From NCBI RefSeq assembly GCF_034676725.1, contig NZ_JAUCBR010000004.1, positions 1,193,501-1,257,500 on the forward strand: DNA of 64,000 bases, written 5' to 3'. The notes beneath the pieces are model-generated. The model was not told the DNA's origin and made no database searches. It saw only the letters and a program-made list of their open reading frames with translations. This document shows positions 1-8,228 of this stretch, one piece after another. The position numbers and the translations under genes were made by a program. How positions within the stretch are numbered: position 1 is the first letter of the stretch; each line of letters begins with the position of its first letter. The stretch comes from Denitromonas sp. (GTDB taxonomy: Bacteria > Pseudomonadota > Gammaproteobacteria > Burkholderiales > Rhodocyclaceae).

Positions 1-296
1 TGGGGCTGATGATCCTCTTTGCGCTGCTCATCACCGAAGTCACCAGCAACACCGCCAGCGCCGCCTTGCTGATCCCGCTGTTCATTGGCCTGGCGCCGCA
101 GATCGACTCAACACCGCTGGCCGTGCTGGTGGCGGTGGGCACCTCCTGCGCCTTCCTGCTACCAGTGGCCACCCCGCCCAACGCCATCGTCTTCGGCAGC
201 GGCCATGTACCCCAGCGGGTGATGATCCGCGCCGGGCTGTGGGTGTCGGTGCTGGTGTATCCGGTGCTGGTGGCGGTCGGCGCGCTGGTGCTGTAG
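1..296 (+). CDS. SLC13/DASS-family anion:sodium symporter, C-terminal part
   Basis: Only the last 98 or so codons lie in the window; the reading frame is open to the left edge. The visible part holds two hallmarks of the divalent anion:Na+ symporter (SLC13/DASS) family: an SNTASAA motif in a membrane segment and a PVATPPNAIVFGSG signature near the end. At least two hydrophobic segments follow, in keeping with an inner-membrane transporter of dicarboxylates, sulfate or a similar anion; the substrate cannot be told from the fragment. The TAG stop at 294-296 lies in a GTAGCCCGG repeat arm. A DctD-like regulator at the other end of the window is too far away to be linked. Confidence 0.85.
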   Translation, partial: GLMILFALLITEVTSNTASAALLIPLFIGLAPQIDSTPLAVLVAVGTSCAFLLPVATPPNAIVFGSGHVPQRVMIRAGLWVSVLVYPVLVAVGALVL

Positions 297-381
297 CCCG
301 GCCGAGGGCCGCAGGCCCGACGCCGGGAGCGGTGCCCCCTTCCACCGGCGGCCCCGGGGTCGCTGCGCTCGCCCGGGCTAC
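293..381. repeat. Inverted repeat GTAGCCCGG...CCGGGCTAC after the SLC13 gene
   Basis: The arm GTAGCCCGG at 293-301 is matched by CCGGGCTAC at 373-381, with further GC-rich self-complementary sequence between. It occupies the gap between two convergent genes and includes the stop codon of the left one. It looks like a REP-type or bidirectional-terminator element; no T-tract is present. Confidence 0.5.
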
Positions 382-433
382 GGGTGAATCGTCTCGATCA
401 ACTCGGCGGCTTGGCCCGGCCGAGCTACGCGCT

Positions 434-1042
434 CTAAACCTTGCCGACCAGGGCCTCGTAGGCGCGCCGCGTGTCCGGCGTGACCGCGGCGAGCACTTGT
501 GCGTAGGCCGTGCGGTGGCGGGCCAGCAGGCGGGCCGAGGCGACATTCTTCGAGCGGCAGAACCAGTGGCAGGTGTGCTGGAAGAGATACATCTCGGCCA
601 TCACGGTAAAGGCTTTGTCCTTTTCGCTGCGCCCGGGCTGCTCGGCAATGGCCTGGGCCACCCCGCGGGCGTGGATGTCGATCGCCTGGCGCAGGTCGAA
701 GGTGGCGGCGGGAAAGAGCTTGTCGGCAAACGGAATCGCCCACGCCAGCTTGCTGACACGCGTGGCCTCGGCGTCGAGCTTGGCAATGTCCCGGGCAAGG
801 CGTTCGAGCTGCTCGCCGAGCGCGGTTTCGTTGGCGCGCATGAGGCCCCAGATCTGTTCGCGACGGTCGGCGTCGTCTTCGCCGAGGGCGCGCAGATACC
901 CCTCGATGAGGGTTTCGATGTGCTTCTCGAGGCTGTAGTGCTGGAGTTGGGTGCCCAGCAGGGTGATGCGCCGCCGCTGGTCCTGTGTCTTGAGGGTGTA
1001 GGCGGCAATGCCGGCCAGGAGAATGAGTACGATGGGATCCAT
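434..1042 (-). CDS. Hypothetical single-pass membrane protein, 202 aa
   Basis: I do not recognise the family. The protein begins with a short hydrophobic segment (about residues 3-17) that could be a membrane anchor, followed by a predicted mostly helical, charged cytoplasmic part with a coiled-coil-like stretch around residues 45-95 and a Cys/Trp-containing HTCHWFCRSKN motif near residue 160. It lies downstream of, and on the same strand as, the diguanylate cyclase, with a gap of about 90 bases, so co-transcription is possible. The ATG at 1042 is the most upstream plausible start. Composition matches the surrounding genome. Confidence 0.6.
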   Translation of the reverse strand: MDPIVLILLAGIAAYTLKTQDQRRRITLLGTQLQHYSLEKHIETLIEGYLRALGEDDADRREQIWGLMRANETALGEQLERLARDIAKLDAEATRVSKLAWAIPFADKLFPAATFDLRQAIDIHARGVAQAIAEQPGRSEKDKAFTVMAEMYLFQHTCHWFCRSKNVASARLLARHRTAYAQVLAAVTPDTRRAYEALVGKV

Positions 1043-1131
1043 GGCGGCATTGTCCGGGGCTTTGCGGGCGGCGGCAATGCCGGCGTGGGCGCCCCGCCGC
1101 TCAGGCAGCGCGTGGTGCCGCGCTTGACGGC

Positions 1132-2607
1132 CTATGCCCCGGGCGCCGCGCAGACGCGGTTCCGGCCGGCGTTCTTGGCCTGGTAGAGCGCGGCGTCGGC
1201 GCGGCTGACCGCCTGCTCGGTGCTCTCGCCGGCCTGGTACGCGGCCACACCGATGCTGATCGTGACCGCAATGGCCTGGCCGTTGGTGGCGAAGGCCTCC
1301 TCGCCGATGCCCTGGCGCAGGCTCTCGGCGATCCGCAGCGCTTCGCTCAGGTCGCAGTGGCGCAGCAGGACGAGCAGCTCCTCACCGCCCCAGCGCACCA
1401 CCAGGTCCGATTCGCGCAGGCCGTCGATCAGCCGTCTGGCGATGCCGGCCAGCACGTCGTCGCCGGCCATGTGGCCATGGCGATCGTTGATCTGCTTGAA
1501 GAAGTCGATGTCGGCGAGCAGGAAGGCCATGGGCTGCGGATCGCGTTTGTGGTCGGCGAGCAGCTTCTTCATCAGCATGGTGAAGGCGTTGCGGTTGAGC
1601 AGGCCGGTCAGCTTGTCGATGGTGGCCATTTCCTCGATGCGGACCTGGTAGTTCTTCAGCGCCAGATGGGCGAGGGAAACCACCACGGTGGTGATCAGCA
1701 GGCTGATCAGGATGTTGATCCACAGTGTTCTCTGGATGCCGGCCAGCGCGGCATCCTGGCCCTGCTCGACGAACAGGTACCACTTCAGCTCCGGCAGGTA
1801 GTTCACCTGCAGGATCTGGGTGTTGCCGTCGGCGTCCGCATACTGGTAGGAGCCGCTGTCTTCGGCCAGGATGTGCTCGATCTGCGGCCCGATGCCGGCA
1901 CTGGCGTGCAGGGCGACATTCAGCGCCTTGGCGCTGTTGCCCACCAGCACCACCTTGCCGGCCTTGTTGACGAAGTAGATCTTGCGATTGAAGCGTTGCT
2001 GGTGCTCGGAGACCAGCCGGCGCACGGCGTCTACCGTCAGGCCGATGCCGGTGGCGCCGATGTAGTTGCCATCGAAATCGTAGACCCGGTAGTTGATGAA
2101 GATGGTCAGCGCGTCCTGGTTGGCCAGGTCGGGGTCGACGTTGATCTCATAGTCTTCGGTCAGCGCGCGGGTGCGGTAGTACCAGGCGTCGCGCGGCTCG
2201 TCGGGCGCTATCTGCTTGAGGATGCCGTCGCCGGTGTAGTAGGTGCCGCTGCGTTCGGACACGAAGAAGCTCGCGAAAGCGCCGTAGCGCTGCCGGACCT
2301 CCCGCAGGTAGTGCGCCATCTCCTCGACATCGGCCTCGCCCTGCAAGACCCAGCGGCGCAGGAAGGTGTCGTGCGCCATGGTCGAGGAAATGAGCACCGG
2401 CCGCACCAGATCCTTCTGGATCTCGGAGTAGATGTTGCTGGAGGTCAGCGGCAGGCTCTGGTCGACAATGGCCTCGAGGATGGAGCGCTTCGAGACCTCA
2501 TAGCTGATGAACGAGGTCACCAGAAAACCGACAGTGAGCAGGAGCCCCAGAATCAGCAGCAGTCGGCTGTGATTGAAGAGACGATGACGGTGGCGGTAGG
2601 GGGGCAT
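1132..2607 (-). CDS. Diguanylate cyclase with periplasmic Cache-type sensor
   Basis: A 491-residue membrane sensor that should synthesise cyclic di-GMP from GTP. It has an N-terminal membrane helix (about 16-34), a long extracytoplasmic region of double-Cache type (about 40-285), a second helix (about 293-315) and a C-terminal GGDEF domain. The active-site loop reads GGEEL at 407-411, which is catalytically acceptable, and an RESD inhibitory I-site lies at 398-401, exactly five residues before it, so product inhibition is likely. The metal-binding DIDFFKQIND motif is intact around 366-375. The ligand of the sensor domain is unknown. The ATG at 2607 is divergent from the YceI gene. Confidence 0.92.
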   Translation of the reverse strand: MPPYRHRHRLFNHSRLLLILGLLLTVGFLVTSFISYEVSKRSILEAIVDQSLPLTSSNIYSEIQKDLVRPVLISSTMAHDTFLRRWVLQGEADVEEMAHYLREVRQRYGAFASFFVSERSGTYYTGDGILKQIAPDEPRDAWYYRTRALTEDYEINVDPDLANQDALTIFINYRVYDFDGNYIGATGIGLTVDAVRRLVSEHQQRFNRKIYFVNKAGKVVLVGNSAKALNVALHASAGIGPQIEHILAEDSGSYQYADADGNTQILQVNYLPELKWYLFVEQGQDAALAGIQRTLWINILISLLITTVVVSLAHLALKNYQVRIEEMATIDKLTGLLNRNAFTMLMKKLLADHKRDPQPMAFLLADIDFFKQINDRHGHMAGDDVLAGIARRLIDGLRESDLVVRWGGEELLVLLRHCDLSEALRIAESLRQGIGEEAFATNGQAIAVTISIGVAAYQAGESTEQAVSRADAALYQAKNAGRNRVCAAPGA

Positions 2608-2761
2608 GGCCAGACCACAACGGAGGGTAGGCCATCATACTATGCAGCGCCGCGACGCCGCGCAGGCTTGCGTCACGCACGGCCGTCAGGGCAGGCGCTG
2701 GCAGCGACGGGCCGCTCGACCCCCTTGCCCCCGAGCAGCCGGATGGCGGACGATGCCATTC

Positions 2762-3457
2762 ATGCGACACCTGCCCCGCCTGCTCGCCGCGCTGTGGCTC
2801 ACCGCCTGCACCACGCCCGCCCCGCCCCCGCCGGCCGACGCCCGCGCCGCGCTTACACCACTGGCCGCACCGGCACCGGATGCGGTGCGCTACCGGGTGG
2901 CCAGCGCACGCTCGGACATACGCTTTGTGGTCTACCGCACCGGGCGACTGGCGGCGCTGGGGCACAACCATGTGATCGTGGCGCGGCAGGTCGGCGGCGA
3001 GATCGCGCTGGCGCCGGATCTGACGCGCACGCAGTTTTCGCTGCGCCTGCCGGTGGCGGCCTTCGCAGTCGACCCGCCCGAGGCGCGACGCGACGCGGGC
3101 GAAGGTTTCGCGGTGCAGCCGTCGGCCGAGGCCATTGCGGGCACCCGGCGCAACATGCTCGGGCCGCGCGTGCTCGATGCCGAACACCACCCCGAGGTCG
3201 CGATCGACGCAGTGACCGTGCGCGGCGCCCTGCCCACGCCAACGGTCACGGTGCGCCTCACCCTGCGCGGCGTGGCGCGCGATGTGGACGTGCCGGTAAC
3301 GGTGGCGCAGAACGGCAACACACTCACCGCCACGGCCAGCTTCGATATCCGCCAGACCGACTTCGGCATCACCCCGATGTCGGTCTTCGGCGGCGCCTTG
3401 CAGGTGGCCGATGCGGTGACGGTGCGCATGCGCGTCGTGGCGACGCGCATGCCGTAG
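2762..3457 (+). CDS. YceI-family lipoprotein
   Basis: This is a YceI-like beta-barrel lipocalin-type protein, a family that binds isoprenoid or other lipid-like molecules in the periplasm. The chosen start gives a short signal peptide ending in a lipobox, LTAC, so the protein is probably a lipoprotein anchored by Cys16. Family features follow: SARSDIRFVVYRTGRLAALGHNH, a predicted all-beta body, and a C-terminal TDFGITPMSVFGGALQVAD segment. An in-frame ATG at 2753 is only two bases after a GGCGGA sequence, whereas the ATG at 2762 is 11 bases from it, so 2762 is preferred. The TAG stop lies inside the repeat that follows. The pqq operon converges from the right. Confidence 0.85.
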   Translation: MRHLPRLLAALWLTACTTPAPPPPADARAALTPLAAPAPDAVRYRVASARSDIRFVVYRTGRLAALGHNHVIVARQVGGEIALAPDLTRTQFSLRLPVAAFAVDPPEARRDAGEGFAVQPSAEAIAGTRRNMLGPRVLDAEHHPEVAIDAVTVRGALPTPTVTVRLTLRGVARDVDVPVTVAQNGNTLTATASFDIRQTDFGITPMSVFGGALQVADAVTVRMRVVATRMP

Positions 3458-3540
3458 GGCGGATAAGCCGCAGGCGCATCCGCCGTGGTGCCAGGTAGCC
3501 GCGATGGCGGCGGATGCGCTGCGCTTATCCGCCCTACGGC
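3451..3540. repeat. REP-like inverted repeat pair between yceI and pqqE
   Basis: A left arm (3451-3484) with core GTAGGGCGGATAAGC and a right arm (3509-3540) that is its near-perfect reverse complement flank a short loop. It lies between two convergent genes and includes both stop codons: TAG at 3455-3457 for the YceI gene and TAG (as CTA at 3534-3536) for pqqE. The same family recurs at 4685, 32228 and 62893. It may act as a bidirectional transcription terminator or mRNA 3' end stabiliser, as REP elements do. Confidence 0.8.
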
Positions 3541-4661
3541 GCCAGCCGGCGCGAGGCTTTGGGGTCGCGAAACACCAGCGGCGCAGTGCTGACGGCGCCC
3601 GGCTGCTGAGCGCGCGCGACGGCGTCGACCACCACCTGATGCGCCGGCGATTTGTCGCATACCGGGTCGGGCGCGGTGGCATCACCGGCCAGCATGAAGG
3701 CCTGGCAGCGGCAGCCGCCGAAGTCTTTTTCCTTGTCCGGGCAGCTCTTGCAGGTGTCGCTCATCCAGCCGTCGCCACGGTAGCGATTGAAGCCGTCGGA
3801 GTCGTACCAGATCTCGCCCACGCTCATCTCGCGCACATTCGGAAAGCTCAGCCCCGGCAGCATCTTGGCGGTATGACAGGGCAGCGCCGAGCCATCGGGC
3901 GTGACGGTGAGAAAGACATTGCCCCAGCCGTTCATGCACTTTTTTGGGCGGGTTTCGTAGTAGTCGGGCACCACGAAGAAGATGCGGATCTTGTCGCCGA
4001 GCCTGGCGCGATACTCGTTGGTGATGCGCTCTGCGCGCTCGATCTGCTCGCGCGAGGGCAGCAGCTGATCGCGGTTGAGCAGCGCCCACGAGTAGTACTG
4101 GTTGTTGGCCAGCTCCAGATACTCGGCGCCGAGCGCCACCGCCATCTCGATGATCTGGCCGATGTGGTCGATATTGAGCCGGTGGATGACGCAGTTCATC
4201 ACCATCGGCCAGCCGTTGGCCTTGATGATCTGCGCCACTTTCTGCTTGAGATCGAAGGTGCGCGTGTGCGACAGAAAGTCGTTCAGCTCGCGGGTGGTGT
4301 CCTGGAAGGAGAGCTGGATGTGATCCAGCCCGGCCGCCTTGAGCGCCTCGGCGCGTTCCTCGGTGAGGCCGACACCGGAGGTGAGCAGGTTGGTGTAAAA
4401 GCCGAGCCGGTGCGCTTCGGCCACCAGCACTTCAAGGTCGTCGCGCACCAGCGGCTCGCCGCCCGAGAAGCCGCACTGCACGCTGCCCAGCGCGCGCGCT
4501 TCGTTCAGCACGCGCAGCCAGGCTTCGGTGTCGAGTTCGTCTTCAGCGCTGGTGCGCGCGAAGTCCACCGGGTTGTAGCAAAAGGCGCAGTGCAGCGGGC
4601 AGCGGTAGGTGAGCTCGGCGAGCAGCCACAGCGGCGGGCCGGGGCGGTCGGTGGCGGTCAT
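3534..4661 (-). CDS. pqqE: PQQ biosynthesis radical SAM protein PqqE
   Basis: PqqE forms the carbon-carbon bond between the conserved Glu and Tyr of the PqqA peptide, the first committed step of pyrroloquinoline quinone synthesis, acting with the chaperone PqqD. The radical SAM cluster motif CxxxCxxC is present as C21, C25 and C28, followed by the GFSGGEPL glycine-rich SAM-binding motif. The C-terminal third carries the SPASM-type auxiliary cluster cysteines (CMNGWGN, CHT, CKSCPDKEKDFGGCRC). At 375 residues it has the usual length. It is the last gene of pqqABCDE, separated from pqqD by 118 bases that hold a perfect inverted repeat. The TAG stop is part of the downstream repeat. Confidence 0.97.
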   Translation of the reverse strand: MTATDRPGPPLWLLAELTYRCPLHCAFCYNPVDFARTSAEDELDTEAWLRVLNEARALGSVQCGFSGGEPLVRDDLEVLVAEAHRLGFYTNLLTSGVGLTEERAEALKAAGLDHIQLSFQDTTRELNDFLSHTRTFDLKQKVAQIIKANGWPMVMNCVIHRLNIDHIGQIIEMAVALGAEYLELANNQYYSWALLNRDQLLPSREQIERAERITNEYRARLGDKIRIFFVVPDYYETRPKKCMNGWGNVFLTVTPDGSALPCHTAKMLPGLSFPNVREMSVGEIWYDSDGFNRYRGDGWMSDTCKSCPDKEKDFGGCRCQAFMLAGDATAPDPVCDKSPAHQVVVDAVARAQQPGAVSTAPLVFRDPKASRRLAP

Positions 4662-4684
4662 GGTGTCGTCCTACCTCGGGCGGC

Positions 4685-4754
4685 GGCGGATGCGCTGCGC
4701 TTATCCGCCCTACGGCGGCGATCGGGTCGGGCGGATAAGCGCAGCGCATCCGCC
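4685..4754. repeat. Perfect 26-bp inverted repeat inside the pqq operon
   Basis: The arm at 4685-4710 is an exact reverse complement of the arm at 4729-4754 (26 of 26), with an 18-base loop. It belongs to the same repeat family as the element at 3451-3540 (core GGGCGGATAAGCGCAGCGC). It fills the pqqD-pqqE gap, so in the operon transcript it would fold into a very stable stem-loop between the two coding regions. Confidence 0.9.
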
Positions 4755-4779
4755 ATCCCCCGGTCGATTCGCGCAAGCA

Positions 4780-5043
4780 TCACGCCACCCAGCGCTGCTG
4801 GCGCGCCATGTCGAGAAAGGCGCGTACGTCGGCCTCCAGCCCGCTGGCGTCAAACGCGGTTTCGAGATCGGCGACCAGCGCCGGCACATCGCGGCTGCCG
4901 TCGCAGCGCTTCAAAATTTCGGCCGCGCTGGCGTTGAGCTTGACCATCCCCTCCGGGTAGAGCAGCACCCAGGCCTGCTGGGCGTCTTCCCACTGCAAGC
5001 GGAAGTGGGCGGACAGGCGGGGATGGTCGGCGTCGATGGTCAT
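4780..5043 (-). CDS. pqqD: PQQ biosynthesis peptide chaperone PqqD
   Basis: PqqD is the small winged-helix-like chaperone that binds the PqqA precursor peptide and delivers it to PqqE. The 87-residue product matches the family in size and in the segments FRLQWEDAQQAWVLLYPEG and LNASAAEILKRCDG. The ATG at 5043 overlaps the TGA stop of pqqC in an ATGA arrangement, which indicates translational coupling and fixes the start; the open frame extends further upstream but only over the end of pqqC. Confidence 0.95.
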   Translation of the reverse strand: MTIDADHPRLSAHFRLQWEDAQQAWVLLYPEGMVKLNASAAEILKRCDGSRDVPALVADLETAFDASGLEADVRAFLDMARQQRWVA

Positions 5044-5813
5044 GACTTGGGCCCCTGAATCTCGATCTCGCACGCCTGCAGCATGATCGCATCGGCCAGC
5101 GACCACAACACATCGAGCTTGAATTGCAGGATGTCGAGCGCGCGCTGTTGCAGGGCGCGGTTCTGGCCGAAGTAGTCGAGCGTGAAGCGCAGGCCGTGGG
5201 CCACGTCGCGCCGCGCCTGGGTGAGGCGGTTGCGGAAGTACTGCAGGCCCTCGGTCTCGATCCACGGGTATTTGTCCGGCCAGGTGTCGAGGCGCTGCTG
5301 GTGGATGTGCGGGGCGAACAGCTCGGTGAGGCTGGAGGCCACGGCGTCCTGCCAGGGGCGCTGGCGGGCGAAGTTCACATAGGCCTCAACCGCAAAACGC
5401 GCCGCCGGCGACACCAGGCGCTCGGACACCACGTCGTCGCGGCTCAGGCCCACCGCCTCGCCGAGCCGGATCCACGCCTCGATGCCGCCATCGTCCTGCA
5501 CGCCACCGATGGCGTAGCCGTCGTGATCGAGAATGCGCTGAATCCACTCGCGGCGGATGTCGCGCTCGGGGCAGTTGGCGAGGATGTTGGCGTCCTTGAC
5601 CGGGATCGCCACCTGGTACAGATAGCGGTTGGCCACCCAGCGCTGCAGCTGGTGCTGGGTGAGCTTGCCCTCGGCCATCATCACGTGGAAGGGGTGGTAG
5701 ATGTGGTAGCTGGTGCCCTTCTCGCGCAGCCGGGCTTCGAATTCCTCGGCGCTCCACGGCGCTTCGCCAGCGACGGCAGCCAAGTGCGGGGTGGGGATGT
5801 CGTCGTGTTTCAT
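5040..5813 (-). CDS. pqqC: Pyrroloquinoline-quinone synthase PqqC
   Basis: PqqC catalyses the last step of PQQ synthesis, the cofactor-free ring closure and oxygen-dependent eight-electron oxidation of AHQQ. The 257-residue protein has the all-helical haem-oxygenase-like fold signature of the family, including the HPFHVMMAEGKL stretch, NRYLYQ, and the conserved EYFR-type segment seen here as LQYFRNRL. Length is typical (about 250). It is 18 bases downstream of pqqB and overlaps pqqD by four bases. Confidence 0.96.
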   Translation of the reverse strand: MKHDDIPTPHLAAVAGEAPWSAEEFEARLREKGTSYHIYHPFHVMMAEGKLTQHQLQRWVANRYLYQVAIPVKDANILANCPERDIRREWIQRILDHDGYAIGGVQDDGGIEAWIRLGEAVGLSRDDVVSERLVSPAARFAVEAYVNFARQRPWQDAVASSLTELFAPHIHQQRLDTWPDKYPWIETEGLQYFRNRLTQARRDVAHGLRFTLDYFGQNRALQQRALDILQFKLDVLWSLADAIMLQACEIEIQGPKS

Positions 5814-5831
5814 GCGGACTCCTCGGGCGCC

Positions 5832-6746
5832 TTACAGCGCGATCTCCATCCCGTCGAAGGCCACCTCGATGCCGTGGCGCGCCAGCTCGGCGCGCTCGGC
5901 GCTGTCTTCGTTGAGGATGGGGTTGGTGTTGTTGATGTGGATGAGGATCTTGCGGGTGCTCGCCGGCAGGCGGTCGAGCCACTCGATCATGCCGTCCGGC
6001 CCCGACTGCGGCATGTGGCCCATGGCGCGGGAGGTCTTGGCCGAGGCACCGAGGCGGATCATCTCGTCGTCGGTCCACAAGGTGCCGTCCACCAGCACCA
6101 CGTCGGCCGCCTGCATGGCCGCCCACACCGCGTCTTCCATCTGCCCCAGACCGGGCGCGTAGAACAGCCGGCGGCCGCTGCGAGTGTCGGTCATCGTCAC
6201 GCCGATGTTGTCGCCCGGCTCGGGCCGATCGCGCCGCGGCGAATAGGGCGGCGCGTTGCTGGTCAGCGGCAGCGCGGTGAAGCGCAGGCCGGCGACGGCA
6301 TCGACGGCGAAGTCCTGCCCGAGGGCGATTTCGTGCCAGTCGATGCCGCAATAGTGTTCGAGCACGCCGAACAGCGGGTTGCCGCGGCTCAGGTCGTCGC
6401 GCACCGGCCGGGTGCACCACAGCGCATGCGGCTGGCGGTGTTCGCGCAACATGTAGAGGCCGGTGGTGTGGTCGATCTGCGCGTCGATCAGCACGATGGC
6501 GGCAATGCCGGTGTCGCGCAGCGCCCGCCCCGGTTGCAGCACCGGGCAGCGCTGGATCTGCGTGAGGATGTCGGGCGAGGCGTTGAACAGCGCCCAGTGT
6601 TCGTCATCGCCACTGACGATGATCGACGACTGCGTGCGCGCCGTGGCGCGGATGGTGCCGTTGCGCAGGCCCGCGCAGTTGGGGCAGTTGCAGTTCCACT
6701 GCGGGAAGCCGCCGCCGGCACCGGCGCCGAGAACGCGTACTTTCAT
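5832..6746 (-). CDS. pqqB: PQQ biosynthesis protein PqqB
   Basis: PqqB is a metallo-beta-lactamase-fold protein proposed to hydroxylate the diamino-acid intermediate of the PQQ pathway. The N-terminus reads MKVRVLGAGAGGGFPQWNC with the CNCPNC zinc-site cysteines immediately after, both typical of the family. DAQIDHTTGL (metal-ligand region) and HINNTNPIL near the C-terminus are also conserved. Length 304 is normal. It lies 49 bases downstream of pqqA, and this gap is GC-rich and partly self-complementary, possibly setting the pqqA to pqqB expression ratio. Confidence 0.96.
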   Translation of the reverse strand: MKVRVLGAGAGGGFPQWNCNCPNCAGLRNGTIRATARTQSSIIVSGDDEHWALFNASPDILTQIQRCPVLQPGRALRDTGIAAIVLIDAQIDHTTGLYMLREHRQPHALWCTRPVRDDLSRGNPLFGVLEHYCGIDWHEIALGQDFAVDAVAGLRFTALPLTSNAPPYSPRRDRPEPGDNIGVTMTDTRSGRRLFYAPGLGQMEDAVWAAMQAADVVLVDGTLWTDDEMIRLGASAKTSRAMGHMPQSGPDGMIEWLDRLPASTRKILIHINNTNPILNEDSAERAELARHGIEVAFDGMEIAL

Positions 6747-6795
6747 GATGTGTCACCAAGGGGGGCGCGAGCGCTGCCCGCGGCCCCGGCCGGGC

Positions 6796-6870
6796 TCAGC
6801 GCGCGGCGATGTACATGGTGATTTCGAAACCGAAGCGGAAGTCGGTCGCGGTCGGGGTTTCCCATTTCAT
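6796..6870 (-). CDS. pqqA: PQQ precursor peptide PqqA
   Basis: A 24-codon gene encoding the ribosomally made precursor of PQQ. It begins MKWETPTATDFRFG and ends EITMYIAAR. The conserved Glu (position 16) and Tyr (position 20) in the E-x3-Y motif are the residues that PqqE crosslinks. The start is supported by an AGGAGA ribosome-binding site at 6877-6882, six bases upstream. It heads the pqqABCDE operon. Confidence 0.97.
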   Translation of the reverse strand: MKWETPTATDFRFGFEITMYIAAR

Positions 6871-6876
6871 GATGTC

Positions 6877-6882
6877 TCTCCT
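6877..6882 (-). promoter_or_regulatory. Strong ribosome-binding site of pqqA
   Basis: AGGAGA on the minus strand, six bases before the pqqA ATG. Its match to the anti-Shine-Dalgarno sequence is stronger than that of most genes nearby, consistent with the high peptide output needed for a precursor. Confidence 0.75.
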
Positions 6883-7060
6883 GAGGTTGTCGGTTGGCCG
6901 CGGCGACTTCGCGCCACGTGAGCCCAGCATGCCGGCGCGCGACCATTGCCACATCCGTGGAATGTGGATCGGTGCCTACAGATTTTCATGAGGCCGACGC
7001 AACTCCAGGCCACATCGATGGCGGGTTGAAACCCGCCCCAAGTGCCAGCGGCGTCGCTCC

Positions 7061-7148
7061 GTAGGGCCGGATTCATCCGGCCAGCGACGGTCGAACCCCA
7101 ACCACCATGCCGGGACGCGGGCCCCTGGCGGGATGCATCCCGCCCTAC
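7061..7148. repeat. REP-like hairpins upstream of pip
   Basis: GTAGGGCCGGATTCATCCGGCC (7061-7082) is a self-complementary hairpin, and 7127-7148 (GGCGGGATGCATCCCGCC followed by CTAC) is a second one in opposite orientation. Both share the GTAGGG/CCCTAC ends of the repeat family found elsewhere in the window but have different stems. Confidence 0.65.
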
Positions 7149-7182
7149 GGCAGTGAAGACAATCGCCCCGCCACGCACTAGC

Positions 7183-8136
7183 ATGAACGCCATGGCCACC
7201 CCACCCGATCCCTGGTCCGTCTTCGCCCTCGACGTCGGCGACGACCACCGGCTGCATGTCGAGCAAAGCGGCGCGCCCGACGGCCTGCCGGTGATCTGCC
7301 TGCACGGCGGGCCGGGCAGCGGCATGGCCGCCGCGCACCGGCAGTTTTTCGATGCCGCGCGCTACCACATCATCCAGTTCGACCAGCGCGGCTGTGGCCG
7401 CAGCACCCCGCGCGGTGGCCTCGCGCACAACAGCACCGCGCATCTGGTGGCCGATATCGAGCGCATCCGCCAGCACCTGGGCATCGACCGCTGGCTGGTC
7501 TTTGGCGGCTCCTGGGGCGCCACGCTGGCGCTGGCCTATGCCGCCGCGCACCGCGGCGCCTGCCTCGGCGTCATCCTGCGCGGCATGTTTTTCGGCTCGG
7601 CCGACGACCTGCGCCGCTTTTTCGACGACGGCCAGCGCCACGCCCCCGCCGTCCACACCCGCCTCGCCGCCCTCGCCCCGCCCGGCGCGCGAACCCGCCT
7701 CGCCAACTGGCTCCCCGCTGCACTGCTCACCGCCCGCCCCGCCGACCAGGCCCCCCTGGTGACCGCCTGGATGGCCTGGGAAAACGCCCTCGACAGCGGC
7801 CCCACCGCCCCCTTCACCCCGCCCACCGGCGACGCCCTCGCTGCCGCCATCGACAAATACCGCGTGCAGGCCCACTACCTGCACCACCACTGCTTTCTGG
7901 CAGAGGGCTGGTGGCGCGACGCCGCGGCAGCGCTGGCCGATCTGCCGGTGGCGATCCTGCACGGCACGCAGGACCGCATCTGCCACCCCGACAACGCCCG
8001 CGCCGTGCATGCGGCCTGCCCCGGTAGCCGGTTGCAGCTGATTGACGGCTGCGGCCACAGCCCCTTTGCGCCGGCCATGGCGGCGGCGCTGGTAGAGGCG
8101 ACGCGGCGCTTCGCCGTCGATATGGGGTTCGGCTAG
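7183..8136 (+). CDS. pip: Proline iminopeptidase-like alpha/beta hydrolase (S33)
   Basis: A 317-residue cytoplasmic serine peptidase that would release N-terminal proline from peptides. It has the S33 signatures HGGPGSG (oxyanion hole, near residue 40), DQRGCGRSTP, and the nucleophile elbow GGSWG, with acid and His at the C-terminus in GTQDRICHP and GCGHSPF. The start at 7183 is preferred because the open frame further upstream covers repeat sequence only. The region before the SWG motif is typical; closely related hydrolases with other substrates cannot be excluded. It stands alone on the plus strand. Confidence 0.88.
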   Translation: MNAMATPPDPWSVFALDVGDDHRLHVEQSGAPDGLPVICLHGGPGSGMAAAHRQFFDAARYHIIQFDQRGCGRSTPRGGLAHNSTAHLVADIERIRQHLGIDRWLVFGGSWGATLALAYAAAHRGACLGVILRGMFFGSADDLRRFFDDGQRHAPAVHTRLAALAPPGARTRLANWLPAALLTARPADQAPLVTAWMAWENALDSGPTAPFTPPTGDALAAAIDKYRVQAHYLHHHCFLAEGWWRDAAAALADLPVAILHGTQDRICHPDNARAVHAACPGSRLQLIDGCGHSPFAPAMAAALVEATRRFAVDMGFG

Positions 8137-8168
8137 GCACAACACGCCGCCGCGCCGGCACAAATCCC

Positions 8169-8196
8169 TTGTCAATGCCATTGTCGTATGTAAAAT
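8169..8196 (+). promoter_or_regulatory. Candidate sigma-70 promoter of the vgrG module
   Basis: TTGTCA (8169-8174) and TAAAAT (8191-8196) are separated by 16 bases and lie about 33 bases before the proposed vgrG ATG. It is one of the few AT-rich spots in this part of the window. It also argues that translation does not start at the in-frame ATG codon around 8174 or the alternative start at 8169. Confidence 0.5.
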
Positions 8197-8228
8197 GGCT
8201 GCTTTTTACGGCTGCGGGGCGCCCTCCC

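Larger units (their letters stand above)
6871..7182. other. Intergenic region between pqqA and pip, with repeats
   Basis: About 310 bases between divergent genes. The part next to pqqA must hold the pqq promoter, but I cannot point to a convincing -35/-10 or -24/-12 pair. The remainder holds a GGCGGGTTGAAACCCGCC palindrome at about 7020-7037 and two repeat-family hairpins described separately. Confidence 0.5.

Noticed and set aside
1357..3498. A 713-codon plus-strand open frame across the diguanylate cyclase and YceI genes
   Set aside because: It is antisense to a clearly recognised gene and has the repetitive composition of GC-rich frame shadows; no domain is visible.
6871..6990. A possible sigma-54 promoter (TGGCAAT...) upstream of pqqA
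   Set aside because: The GG-N10-GC spacing fits, but the -12 element lacks the TTGC core, so the match is weak.
7020..7037. GGCGGGTTGAAACCCGCC palindrome as an intrinsic terminator
   Set aside because: No T-run follows and both neighbouring genes start, rather than end, on either side.
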